Positions 36,172 through 45,800 of a DNA stretch of 56,870 bases are shown piece by piece (position 1 is the stretch's first letter; the number at the start of each line of letters is the position of its first letter). Made by a program: the position numbers and the translations under genes. Below the pieces are notes generated by a model that was not told where the DNA came from, did no database searches, and was given only the letters and a program-made list of their open reading frames with translations. Origin of the DNA: Bacteroidales bacterium (lineage in GTDB: Bacteria; Bacteroidota; Bacteroidia; Bacteroidales; UBA932); assembly GCA_017454265.1 (NCBI GenBank), contig JAFTDJ010000052.1:1-56870 (forward strand), given 5' to 3'.

Positions 36172-36635
36172 TACTGAAGCAGTTTCAGATCTTTTTTCAG
36201 AATCATTTTGGGCTCCATCATAGAGACCTTCTGGAAAAGCCTGACGCGGTTACCCAGCGACAAATAGACTTTATCTTCGTGTTTTCCTTTACGCCACCAT
36301 TTATAGAATCCGACAGGATCGTTCTCGTAAGGTATCTTGGCCAGAATGCCGGTACTGTAGCCCGGATAGTCGATTATGAGCTGCAGACCCATGAAACGCT
36401 TGTAATACTCGGGATCCGCACGGCGGAGTTTGCTCACCAGGGGGTTAAGGACCTCAAAATTGTCAACTTGCAACACCTTGTCCTTTACTATCATTTTATG
36501 GATCCGGACCGGATCGGCATTCAGCCAGGCCCCGACTTTCATCGTTACAGGGCCCTCATCGGTGTCGAGCGTGAGCTCGTCCATCGAGTAGTAAATCTTC
36601 TCCTGATCCAGAGGGAACAGCGCTTCTGCTTCCAT
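36171..36635 (-). CDS. Unrecognised protein heading the glycine cleavage operon
   Basis: 154 residues, no signal peptide or clear membrane helix. I do not recognise a family. Notable stretches are an acidic N-terminal third, an aromatic patch (GFYKWWRKGK) near ~120 and a Lys-rich end. The stop shares one base with the ATG of the LplA-GcvT gene (TAATG), and a perfect promoter lies 30-60 bases upstream, so it is the first gene of the operon. A role linked to lipoylation or glycine cleavage is suggested only by position. Confidence 0.6.
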   Translation of the reverse strand: MEAEALFPLDQEKIYYSMDELTLDTDEGPVTMKVGAWLNADPVRIHKMIVKDKVLQVDNFEVLNPLVSKLRRADPEYYKRFMGLQLIIDYPGYSTGILAKIPYENDPVGFYKWWRKGKHEDKVYLSLGNRVRLFQKVSMMEPKMILKKDLKLLQ

Positions 36636-36662
36636 TAAAAAATAGTATTCACTGGTGTACAG

Positions 36663-36693
36663 TTGGCAAATTTAAGAAATTTTTTTAGATTTG
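36663..36693 (+). promoter_or_regulatory. Promoter of arginase-fold gene
   Basis: TTG at 36663-36665, 20 bases, TAGATTTG at 36686-36693. Transcription would begin about at 36700, almost at the ATG (36702), giving a leaderless or near-leaderless mRNA. It also argues against starting the protein at 36663. Confidence 0.75.
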
Positions 36694-36698
36694 TTCAA
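36667..36698 (-). promoter_or_regulatory. Promoter of the glycine cleavage operon
   Basis: On the minus strand: TTG at 36698-36696, 21 bases, TAAATTTG at 36674-36667. Leader of about 25 bases to the ATG at 36635, so no room for a glycine riboswitch. The two promoters here occupy almost the same bases in opposite directions. Confidence 0.75.
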
Positions 36699-36701
36699 GT
36701 T

Positions 36702-37346
36702 ATGAACATATTTATTAACATCAGTGGCGTTTATGACGAAGAATCCTGGGCACTTCCGGAGGCGGCGGTGCTGGACTTGCGGCATCTTGACGGCTGCTGC
36801 TGTTACTGCGACACGGAGGCCGAAGAGACAATCCGGAACGCCATCAGCGGTTTCGACGTCTGCAGCGTTCACTGGATAGATACAGGTGATTACCACTACA
36901 TCTCCAAGTTGTGGATGGAAAAGATACAGGAGCCTTTCGTCCTGGCCTTGTTCGACAATCATCCCGATGACCAGGAGCCAGGCTTCGGACGTATTCTCAG
37001 CTGCGGAAGCTGGGTCCTTGCAGCAAGAGAGAGTCTGCCTAACATGAAGTCAGACTACCTGAATACTGCGCATATTCCGGACAACCTCCCTGTATATCTG
37101 TCCATAGACCTGGACGTTCTGTCCAAACAATTTGCCAGGACAGGCTGGAGTCAGGGAGGAATGAAGCCGGACGATCTTTTATCTGCAATCGGTTCTATTG
37201 CGTCAGGGCACAATATACTCGGCATAGACATTTGCGGCGGGTTGACCGCCGCCAAAGGGGCGCGGGCGGAAGACTTCACGGTCAACGCCCGCACCCGAAA
37301 CATTCTGGCGGCTTATTTCTCGAGCCACCCGTTGCTCCACGGGTAA
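36702..37346 (+). CDS. Arginase/ureohydrolase-fold protein
   Basis: 214 residues from the Met at 36702. Metal-site motifs of the ureohydrolase fold are visible: DNHPDDQ and SIDLDVLS. It is shorter than true arginases and agmatinases (~300), and I do not see the usual GGDHS-type motif near the N-terminus, so the substrate is doubtful. It ends 34 bases inside the 3' end of the convergent pilus-tip gene. Confidence 0.65.
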   Translation: MNIFINISGVYDEESWALPEAAVLDLRHLDGCCCYCDTEAEETIRNAISGFDVCSVHWIDTGDYHYISKLWMEKIQEPFVLALFDNHPDDQEPGFGRILSCGSWVLAARESLPNMKSDYLNTAHIPDNLPVYLSIDLDVLSKQFARTGWSQGGMKPDDLLSAIGSIASGHNILGIDICGGLTAAKGARAEDFTVNARTRNILAAYFSSHPLLHG

Positions 37347-39997
37347 AGATCCCCGTATTTCCAAAGCACCAGGTCGTAGCCCGAAGCATAGCCCTCGGGC
37401 ACCCTGAGGCTGAAACCGGGAAGAAGGCTTGACGGTCCCGGCTCCATTTCCATATTCCGGAATGCAAAGTCCGGGGAAACAGAAGACCGAAGCACATCGG
37501 CACTGTAACCGTATATAACGTACAAGCGCCTGTACATACCTTCGGCGTAAGCGCTTCCGTCGCAATTGCTGCCCACGGATTTGTTTTCCAGATATGAAAG
37601 AAGGCCCTCGTCACGGCGGGGGAAACTCCATTCCAGACTTATGTCACAGCCTCCGGCTCCATTGTCTTCCGCCACTCCGCCTACAGCAAGGTTCACAGTA
37701 AACTGCGCCTCGTATCTGAAAGGCGACTCATAGACTTCGGAAGAGTTGCGATTGATCATTGTCGGTATCATGTAGAAATAGCGTTCGGGCATAGCCGATT
37801 CGCAATTATCGCCATAGAGTACGGTGACCCTGAAACTGTTCCTGTCCGGGAAGCTGAAACTATACTTATTCTCCTCGTTGAAGGCATACCTTGCTCCAGC
37901 GTAACTGCTGTCGTTGCCCGGATGCACCAGATTGGGAACGGCAAAATCGAATACTTCATCGTGCTCCGTCTCATCGTACCAGCGTGCAAGGGCCCAGCTG
38001 GACTTTGCCCCCAGATTGCACGACGAGCCAAAAGGGTCTTCGGTATATAGTCTTGCACTAGTTCCACTCACGCCCGTTCCCGTATCGCACGGTACGGCCA
38101 CAAGCCGCTCAAGATACACTGGGCCGCTGCTGAAATCGTAATTCTCCGCTATATTCCGTCTTCCGTAGCTAAGCGCTCCCAAACAGAAAGAGTACGCGTT
38201 GAAGTCGTCTGAAAGGGGCTCCTGCACCACAACGGGATTCGCTACCGGGTAAGCCCGACTCCAGAAACTGCCCAGCATACCGTTGTCCAGTTCCCGGCTC
38301 ACAGTAACATCCAGCAGGTCGTAATACAGTTCACTCACAAAATCATCGTAGTACAGCCGGCTGCCGTCTTTCCTGTAATAATATGGCCCGCAATCAACCG
38401 AAGCACCGTCCAGGGGGAGAAAAATGTCTTCTGAAGGGAAACGCAGTTCCGGCGCCAGTATCATGAGCGGAACAGAACCTGCCGGGACGCCATTCACGCT
38501 GACTTCCAGCAAGTCTTCCCCAGCCTTTACAGCATCCGCATACCAGACGGAACCGCTGCGCCAGACAGTACAGCAGCCCTGAGTGCTCCTTACGCTCACA
38601 GCCCCCGTAGGATAAGCGCCGGAGCTCTTGTCGGCTATTAAAAGTGCTCCCTGCTGGGCAACGTACAACAATCCGGAACCGCTCCTCCATACAAAATCAT
38701 AATCCTGCGAGTAATTGCGCACGACTTGAGTACGGTGCAGCGTCCGAATCACGCCATCCCATGTAGAAGCAAGGATCTCGAGGTAAACTCCGTCCGGCGC
38801 AGTAGCGGAACTGCGGATGTGAAAGACAGATTCATCCATTTCGTAACTCACATCGAAGCACGACAGGTCCCCGCTCAAGGTGTATCCGAAGTCCCGGTCC
38901 TCATAACACAGGTTCGTTTCCAGGAACACGCCGACAGATTCACCAGGTTCAACGGTTCTCGACTCACCATCGAAGGCCAGCGTCCTGCTGTCTTCGAGAT
39001 TGCAGTCTATCTTCCAGTCTGTACGCAGGCAACCGTTGTCAGTAATGCTCAGCCGGACTGTATAGCTGCAGTTCCGACTTACATCAAAATTGGAGCAGGC
39101 GTCTTCTCCAAGGTATAGCCTGGCCGTCACCGGCTCTCCTTTCAGGTAGCCCGAAAGATCGGTATATATGCCCCGAAGTTCTATATAGGTACACAAATCC
39201 GGATTGCCCCCCGCTGCCTCAACCTCGTCCGGAACTTTGCGCTCGGGATCTGTATTGCCACGCAAAATCGAGCCTTGCTTGTTTTCCATAACATAAAACG
39301 ATATCGGTCGCCCCCAGTTCAAAGACGATATGTCCGAGACTTTTGAGAGGTCTCCGTCACATACATCCGTACCGTCGGAAGCCCTGCCCTCTCCAAAGAA
39401 AGGGCAGACGGTGTTCATCTGACGGACTGTGGCGGAAGTAAAAAAAATAGTACCGTGCTGCATGCCGGAGGTATCGACGCTCAAGTCCAGACGGGCCAGA
39501 AGCCTCGTCAGGGCCACATCGACCACGGAAGATGCGGAGCCCGGAATAAACCTTACACGTCCGCTCATAGGCAATCCTTCGCTGTTCCAGCCGGCTATGC
39601 CGGTATTGCCGCACTTCATGGATGAAATGGCCTCGTCCAGCATATCAGGAGCGTTGTGTTCCGATTCATTCGCCACCACTAAAGCCTCATACATACGCCC
39701 AGGGGCAAGCTCGGCCGGCACACTGCAGGATGACGCGCGCCCGGCATCGGCGCTAAACGCGGCAACCTTACGCCCGCTCACAGCGTCGTAAACATATATA
39801 TCTATCGTGCCAAGTGCGTTTTCGGAAGACGTGACGCTGCTTCTGGTCTGCAGGGCCTGTTGCTCGCTGCCACGAATCCTGAACTCCACCCTGCAGACGG
39901 CATTGTCCAGTTCCCTGCCCTGCCATAAAGACTCGGCGGTACAGGAAAGCAGCAGGAATGACGCGCAAAAAAACAATATCAACTTATTCGACACCAT
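37313..39997 (-). CDS. Large pilus-associated lipoprotein, DUF4906-like (probable type V pilus tip)
   Basis: 894 residues with lipobox LLLSC (Cys19). The N-terminal region resembles other type V pilus subunits (TRSS...IDIYVYDAVSGRKVAAF), with a DUF4906-like central region (ARLYLGEDACSNFDVSRNCSYTVRL, TDWKIDC). It is the last gene of the ssb-fimbrillin-Mfa2-like operon. Position, size and anchor suggest a tip adhesin. The rest of the C-terminal part is not recognised. The 3' end overlaps the convergent arginase-fold gene by 34 bases. Confidence 0.7.
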   Translation of the reverse strand: MVSNKLILFFCASFLLLSCTAESLWQGRELDNAVCRVEFRIRGSEQQALQTRSSVTSSENALGTIDIYVYDAVSGRKVAAFSADAGRASSCSVPAELAPGRMYEALVVANESEHNAPDMLDEAISSMKCGNTGIAGWNSEGLPMSGRVRFIPGSASSVVDVALTRLLARLDLSVDTSGMQHGTIFFTSATVRQMNTVCPFFGEGRASDGTDVCDGDLSKVSDISSLNWGRPISFYVMENKQGSILRGNTDPERKVPDEVEAAGGNPDLCTYIELRGIYTDLSGYLKGEPVTARLYLGEDACSNFDVSRNCSYTVRLSITDNGCLRTDWKIDCNLEDSRTLAFDGESRTVEPGESVGVFLETNLCYEDRDFGYTLSGDLSCFDVSYEMDESVFHIRSSATAPDGVYLEILASTWDGVIRTLHRTQVVRNYSQDYDFVWRSGSGLLYVAQQGALLIADKSSGAYPTGAVSVRSTQGCCTVWRSGSVWYADAVKAGEDLLEVSVNGVPAGSVPLMILAPELRFPSEDIFLPLDGASVDCGPYYYRKDGSRLYYDDFVSELYYDLLDVTVSRELDNGMLGSFWSRAYPVANPVVVQEPLSDDFNAYSFCLGALSYGRRNIAENYDFSSGPVYLERLVAVPCDTGTGVSGTSARLYTEDPFGSSCNLGAKSSWALARWYDETEHDEVFDFAVPNLVHPGNDSSYAGARYAFNEENKYSFSFPDRNSFRVTVLYGDNCESAMPERYFYMIPTMINRNSSEVYESPFRYEAQFTVNLAVGGVAEDNGAGGCDISLEWSFPRRDEGLLSYLENKSVGSNCDGSAYAEGMYRRLYVIYGYSADVLRSSVSPDFAFRNMEMEPGPSSLLPGFSLRVPEGYASGYDLVLWKYGDLYPWSNGWLEK

Positions 39998-40000
39998 AAT

Positions 40001-40771
40001 CTAGAATTCTATTTGTGTGTATTGCTCTTCCCGCCAGGGGGCCACTTCAATAAAAGCATAAGACTTGTCAAGATCCACGGTCAGGCTGATATCCATCAGG
40101 TTTTCGTCGTCGAAACGATATCCGCTCGTGTCTATCAGCTTTCCTATCGGGACCTTCCTCATTACCGTTTTCCCATAGCTGACGTACAGGAGCAAACCAT
40201 CGTCAAGCTGTCTAGGAAGCCTTGTATGATACAAGTTGCCGCCCCGGGGCTCAGGAGCGCTGTTAAACGCTCCCAGATACGGTACGGCATCCGAGACTTC
40301 ATACCCCCTCACCGTACCGTAAACGCTCATGGTAGCGCCTTCAGGCCTGCCCAATACCGTCAAATACAGGTTTGCGTAGTTCTTGTGCATATCCACGGAG
40401 CAGACACAGGTATCAGTTTGAAGATATGCCTCTTCGCTGCTGCTGTAAACCTCGTCGCAAGAATTCTCGTAGCGTATATCGAGCCGTCTCCCCTGAAGCG
40501 TGTTCATACTGGTAATTCCGGTAAAAACCGTGACCGATGCAGGTCCGCGCGGTACAAGGAGACGGCACTTTCCCTTTTCGAAATCGTCTTTGTCCAGCAT
40601 CCCCTGCTTTACCACGTTGCCTCCCTGCATGACGCTTATCAGCACACGTCCGTCCGTTTCAAGGGGAGCAGACGGCTTTACCAGCAACTCGCATGGGCAG
40701 CCGGAACGGTTTTCTTTGACCGAACAGGCGCACATAGCCACAAAGGCTGTTATGCAGAGAATACGGCGCAT
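40001..40771 (-). CDS. FimB/Mfa2-family pilus anchor protein
   Basis: 256 residues. Lipoprotein signal (MCAC). Family marks: NRSGCPCEL just after the lipid Cys, a regular beta-sandwich pattern, and YGTVRGYEVSDAVPY. Mfa2/FimB proteins anchor type V pili in the outer membrane and limit their length. It sits three bases before the tip-like gene and five after the fimbrillin gene, the standard order of such loci. Confidence 0.8.
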   Translation of the reverse strand: MRRILCITAFVAMCACSVKENRSGCPCELLVKPSAPLETDGRVLISVMQGGNVVKQGMLDKDDFEKGKCRLLVPRGPASVTVFTGITSMNTLQGRRLDIRYENSCDEVYSSSEEAYLQTDTCVCSVDMHKNYANLYLTVLGRPEGATMSVYGTVRGYEVSDAVPYLGAFNSAPEPRGGNLYHTRLPRQLDDGLLLYVSYGKTVMRKVPIGKLIDTSGYRFDDENLMDISLTVDLDKSYAFIEVAPWREEQYTQIEF

Positions 40772-40776
40772 ATGCT

Positions 40777-41817
40777 TCAGTCAAAGGTTTCTTCATAAGA
40801 ATAATCCAGCCCCCAGGGCGCGACAGTAATGTTGAAAGAATAGTCCACAGTGGAATCGACTTCGCCGCCGGGGTTGTCAGGATCCGGCGAGCCGGGACGC
40901 TTCAGAATCAGTTTCGAAATATGGTAGAGCCTATTCCTCTCCAGAGAACCTGCTTTTCCGTTGATGACTGGAGGAAGTGTAATGGGATAATAGCAAGGGC
41001 TGCCGTTGTAAAGACATTCTATAACCAGTCTAGTCTTCTTGTATCCGTCGTTCCCCGAGCCCGGATGATCATCCCTGATATGATTGGGATACACGTAAAA
41101 TGTATGTGGAGTATCATAGGCATCTCCATCGTACAATACTCTGTTTATATCGTAGTCATAAATGAGGTCTGCCGCACCTGAAGGCAAATCATCATCAACC
41201 ACCCCTTTCCAGTTGTAATATCCGACAGTAGTACCCGATGCAGCCACGTTGGTATGGCTGGAGGCGTTGCTTATATAGATATTCTTTATCTCGAGCGGGA
41301 TTGCAGAAAACCTTCCGTCTTCGAAATTACGTTCTATCCGGTCTATGATAATCTTGCTCGCAAAGCGCTCCAGAGCCATATCCAGAGAGCCCGCCTCGCT
41401 GATGTCCGGACGTTTTTCCACGCTCATAATGAATTTATTCAGGCTGTTGTCGCCAAGTGCGTAGTTGATATCCAGGAGGGAATTCAAGTCTGCGGGGCTG
41501 ACTGCCGACGGCAGGTTCCCAAGCGCCCATATCGTTTTGGAACCGGGTATTACATCCAGATTAACCCTGTCCATGGATGATGTAAGAAGGCCTGAAGACG
41601 TTTCCAGAACAAAATTCGAATTGAACACCAGTACCTGGACGTTATGCAAGGTGGCGTCATCGTCATCGTCATTGTCTACATAAGCCTTGGTCCCGGGCTC
41701 ATGCAGATTTACGGTAAGGGTAACCTTTTCGTCCGCGGACGACTGCTCCGGCACATAGTCGGCAGAGCAGGAAGCCAACAGCAGGGTTGCTGCAACAAAA
41801 AAGAACGTTCTTCTCAT
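40777..41817 (-). CDS. Type V pilus fimbrillin (Mfa1/FimA-like)
   Basis: 346 residues from the Met at 41817. The reading frame continues to 41850, but only the Met at 41817 directly precedes a signal peptide with lipobox LASC (Cys17). The mature protein starts with the usual Thr-Lys-Ala segment (PGTKAYV), an Asp run, and VQVLVFNSNFVLETSS, typical of fimbrillin N-domains. A long C-terminal strand (VDYSFNITVAPWG) fits donor-strand assembly. Probably the shaft or an accessory subunit. It starts 13 bases after the ssb stop. Confidence 0.8.
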   Translation of the reverse strand: MRRTFFFVAATLLLASCSADYVPEQSSADEKVTLTVNLHEPGTKAYVDNDDDDDATLHNVQVLVFNSNFVLETSSGLLTSSMDRVNLDVIPGSKTIWALGNLPSAVSPADLNSLLDINYALGDNSLNKFIMSVEKRPDISEAGSLDMALERFASKIIIDRIERNFEDGRFSAIPLEIKNIYISNASSHTNVAASGTTVGYYNWKGVVDDDLPSGAADLIYDYDINRVLYDGDAYDTPHTFYVYPNHIRDDHPGSGNDGYKKTRLVIECLYNGSPCYYPITLPPVINGKAGSLERNRLYHISKLILKRPGSPDPDNPGGEVDSTVDYSFNITVAPWGLDYSYEETFD

Positions 41818-41830
41818 GACACACGCCCTC

Positions 41831-42178
41831 CTACATTTCGTATTGAACATCGGTGTCTGAAGGGAGTATGACCAGTTTGGTACATATCACATCCACTGCA
41901 GTACGGTCCACTCCGTCGATCCCGGTATATTTCTGCACCTGAAGACGCCCCCAAACATGCACCGCACAGCCTTTTTCCACTTTTTCAAGTTCCTGCACGT
42001 TCTTTCCTTCAAAGGCTGTAACATTGTGCCATTGGGTTTCGATTACCGGCTCCCCTTCCTTATTTTTGTAAGCGCGGTTGGTAACCATAGTGAATTTTGC
42101 CATCTTTCTGTCGTTAATGCGCTGCTGACGCACGCTCCCGACGACTCCCAGCAACTCGATCCTGTTGATCTGTTCCAT
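41831..42178 (-). CDS. ssb: Short single-stranded DNA-binding protein
   Basis: 115 residues. OB-fold SSB: NRIELLGVVGSV, FTMVTNRAYKNKEGEPVIETQWHNV (split motifs), VHVWGRLQVQKY. It lacks the acidic DDDIPF-type tail that recruits partner proteins in housekeeping SSBs; it ends DTDVQYEM. It is the first gene of the pilus transcript, 13 bases ahead of the fimbrillin gene. It may be a second SSB or a regulator of the locus, which is inference. Confidence 0.85.
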   Translation of the reverse strand: MEQINRIELLGVVGSVRQQRINDRKMAKFTMVTNRAYKNKEGEPVIETQWHNVTAFEGKNVQELEKVEKGCAVHVWGRLQVQKYTGIDGVDRTAVDVICTKLVILPSDTDVQYEM

Positions 42179-42457
42179 TTGTTTTTCATTTTTTAAGTTA
42201 GGACACGGGCTCCCCGGCGCGGATACGCCATCGGCCCGGGAACAAAGGAAGCAAATAAAAAACAGAACTGACAGCTGAATGTGCCTTACGACGCATTATT
42301 TTTACGATTCTTCTTAAAGACCAGGACGGTCAAAAATATTGTGTCTCAATCTTTTAAACTGTAAGATAATCTTCAGTAAGAAGAATCCGCAATATTTGCG
42401 TTACGATTATTATGATTCCTTGGATGTACGGTAAAGCATACCGATATTTAAGGCGCT

Positions 42458-42823
42458 ATGTATAAACTGTACGACAATGAAAACGGGCATTGCCTGGAAT
42501 GCGGGGAGCCCATTTACGGCAGGACCGACAAGAGATTCTGCAACCGCGCCTGTAAAAACCGGTGGCACAACGGAATCAGGCACAGGCACGAGCGACAATA
42601 CAACCTTGTGCTGAAGGCACTGGAAACCAACTATACCGTGTTGGAGCACCTGTATAAATTTAAGAATTTCAGCTGTCCTGTTCAGGAGCTTCTGAAGATG
42701 GGTTTCAGTACAGACATCTCCACACACCTGGTGCAAAAAAAAGGAAAGCACCTGGAATACAGGTGCTTTGACTTCATTTATAATCTTAGCTGCAACAAGC
42801 TCTTCAACCTCAGGCGGCTCTAA
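42458..42823 (+). CDS. Small zinc-finger protein
   Basis: 121 residues. The N-terminus has a zinc-ribbon pattern C-x2-C-x11-C-x3-C (CLECGEPI...FCNRAC) followed by a basic stretch, suggesting nucleic-acid binding. The remainder is predicted helical. Similar short Zn-ribbon proteins occur in Bacteroidetes; no function is known to me. The last codons overlap the convergent secA stop by four bases, and the secA terminator lies inside this frame. Confidence 0.6.
   Translation: MYKLYDNENGHCLECGEPIYGRTDKRFCNRACKNRWHNGIRHRHERQYNLVLKALETNYTVLEHLYKFKNFSCPVQELLKMGFSTDISTHLVQKKGKHLEYRCFDFIYNLSCNKLFNLRRL
42735..42769 (-). terminator. Intrinsic terminator of secA, inside the zinc-finger gene
   Basis: A perfect 10-bp stem (AAAGCACCTG at 42745-42754 with 42760-42769, loop GAATA) is followed on the minus strand by CC and eight T. 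It lies about 50 bases past the secA stop. The same bases encode the C-terminal part of the convergent zinc-finger protein. Confidence 0.8.
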
Positions 42824-45800
42824 AAGAGGTCTTTTCCGTGGCAGTTTTTATACTTTTTCCCACTTCCGCAAGGGCAGGGATCGTTTCGGCCTACCCTCTT
42901 GTCCACTTTCACAGGAGTGTTGGTCTTCTGCTCTCCATTGGTACTCAGGTCGTTGTGCTGAGTCTGCATCTGTGACATATCAGTACGTCTCTGCATTGCC
43001 CTCTGGGGAGGCTGGCTGCGGTCCTGCAGGGGAACGAACGCACGGAAAAGGAACGAAAGAACATCCTGGTTGAGTTCCTCCAGCATCTCGGAGAAAAGAT
43101 TGTAGCTCTCGAGTTTGTAAACCACTATCGGATCTTTCTGTTCGTAGGCTGCGTTCTGGACGCTCTGTTTAAGGTCGTCCATATCGCGCAGATGCTCCTT
43201 CCAGTGCTCGTCTATCTGGTAGAGAACGATATTCTTGCTGAGAGTCTTGGATATTTCCTTGCCTTCGTTGCCATAAGCTTTCTCCAGGTTCACGGAGAGG
43301 TTGATTACCTTGCGACCGTCAGAAACCGGGATGGCTATGTTCTGGTACATCGAGCCCTGTTTCTCATACACTTCCTTGATAATCGGATACAGTTTCTCAT
43401 CCAGGGCGTCCATACGCCTCCTGTAGGTCTCTTGCATCACCTGGCATATCCGGCGTACAAGCTCCTGCTTCTTGATTTTCTCATACTCAGCCGGCTCAAT
43501 CTCCAGGTCAACGGAATACTTTGCGATAAGCGACTCGCGGAATTCATTACATCCCATGCCATCACATTTATCAACAAATATGGATGCAGAATCCACCATC
43601 ATATTCTGGAGGTCGATTTCCACCTTCTCACCGGAGATCGCGTTACGGCGCCTGGAATAAATGGCCTCACGCTGATAGTTCATTACGTCATCGTATTCCA
43701 GCAGACGCTTTCGTATGCCGAAGTTATTCTCTTCCACCTTCTTTTGGGCGTTCTCGATTGCACCGGACAGCATGGAGCTGACCAGTGCTTCGTCATCCTT
43801 CATGCCCATCCTGTCCACCATTCCGGCGATACGCTCCGAGCCGAACAGGCGCATGAGCTTGTCTTCCAAAGATATGTAGAAAGTGGACGACCCTGGATCT
43901 CCCTGACGTCCGGCGCGTCCGCGCAGCTGCCTGTCCACACGGCGGGAATCGTGACGCTCGGTACCTATGATAGCCAGACCGCCCGCCGCCTTCACCTCGT
44001 CCGACAGCTTGATATCAGTACCACGTCCAGCCATGTTGGTGGCGATGGTAACGGTTGAACTCTGACCTGCCTGGCCTACTATTTCAGCTTCACGCGCGTG
44101 CTCCTTTGCGTTGAGCACATTGTGACGTATTCCGCGCATACGGAGCATGCGGGAGAGCAGTTCAGATGTTTCCACATCCGTAGTACCCACCAGCACGGGG
44201 CGCCCTGCGGCAGACAGCTCTGCCACCCGGTCGATAACTGCAGCGTACTTGGCTTTCTTGGTCTTGTATATGCGGTCATCCTGGTCGTCACGGATTACCG
44301 GGCGGTTCGTGGGTATCACCATCACGTCCAGCTTGTAGATGCTGTAGAATTCTCCGGCTTCCGTTTCCGCGGTACCGGTCATACCTGCAAGCTTGTGGTA
44401 CATACGGAAGTAATTCTGCAGCGTAATGGTGGCAAAGGTCTGCGTGGCTGCTTCCACCTTAACGTTTTCCTTGGCTTCCACCGCCTGGTGCAGTCCGTCG
44501 CTCCAGCGGCGGCCTTCCATAATACGGCCAGTGCTCTCGTCGACTATCTTCACTTTGCCGTCTTCGGAAATGATATAGTCAACATCTTTTTCGAACATCG
44601 CATATGCCTTGAGCAACTGCTCTACCACGTGCACTCGCTCGCTCTTGAGGGAGAATTCTTCCATCAAGGCATCTTTCTGCGCCTGTTTCTCTGCGAGTGT
44701 GCCCTCGCCATGCATAATCTCCGCGGTGCGCGCTCCTACGTCCGGAAGCACGAAGAAATCTTCCGCGCCAACGGCCGAAGCCAGCATCGCATCGCCCTTA
44801 TCGGTCTTGATGACGGAATGAAGCTGCTCGTTGATGACGAAGTAAAGGGGATCGGTGATAACCGGCATCTCCTTCTCGTTGTCCTGGATGTAGTAGTTCT
44901 CGGTCTTCTGGAGAATCACCTTGATACCGGGCTCAGAGAGGTATTTGATGAGGGGCTGATACTTGGGAAGGCCCTTGTGAGCCCGCAGCAACAGCTTGCC
45001 GCCCTCTGCTTCATCACCGGCGGAAATGAGCTTCCGGGCTTCGTTCAGACACTGGTTGACCAGCTGGCGCTGTGCCTGGTACATTCTTTCTACATAGGGC
45101 TTGAATTCGTTGTATTGGGCATCGTCGTCACTGCTCTTTTGCACGGGTCCGGATATAATCAAAGGGGTACGTGCGTCGTCGATAAGCACGGAGTCAACCT
45201 CATCCACAATGGCGTAGTGGTGTTTACGCTGCACGAGGTCCTCCTTTGCCACGGCCATATTGTCCCTCAGATAATCAAAACCGAATTCGTTGTTGGTACC
45301 GAAGGTGATGTCGCAGTCATATGCGCGCTTGCGTGCATCGGAATTCGGCTGATGCTTGTCGATACAGTCCACGCTGAGGCCGTGGAACATGTACAGAGGC
45401 CCCATCCACTCGGAGTCTCGCTTGGACAGGTAATCATTCACCGTCACCACGTGCACGCCCTTGCCGGCAAGCGCATTCAGGAAAACCGGCAGCGTCGCCA
45501 CGAGGGTCTTGCCCTCTCCGGTGGCCATTTCTGCAATCTTGCCCTGATGAAGCGCAATGCCGCCGATGAGCTGCACGTCGTAATGTACCATATCCCAGGT
45601 AACCTCGTTTCCGCCTGCCACCCAGTGGTTACGGTACAAGGCCTTGTCGCCTTCAATGGTCACGAAGTCGTGATTTACGGAAATGTCGCGGTCGAACTGA
45701 TTTGCGGTAACCTCTATGGTCTCGTTTTCCTTCAACCTTCGTGCGGTACTCTTGATAATGGAGAAAGCCTCCGGCAGAATGTCGGTAAGGCAAGCTTCTA

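Noticed and set aside
36636-36701. Glycine riboswitch ahead of the glycine cleavage operon
   Set aside because: The leader between the predicted start of transcription and the first ATG is only about 25 bases, and no aptamer-like sequence is seen.
42179-42457. Regulatory leader for the ssb-pilus operon
   Set aside because: A minus-strand TATTTTTG lies at 42331-42338, but no -33 TTG matches and the leader would be ~145 bases, so I did not list it as a promoter. No invertible repeats flank it.
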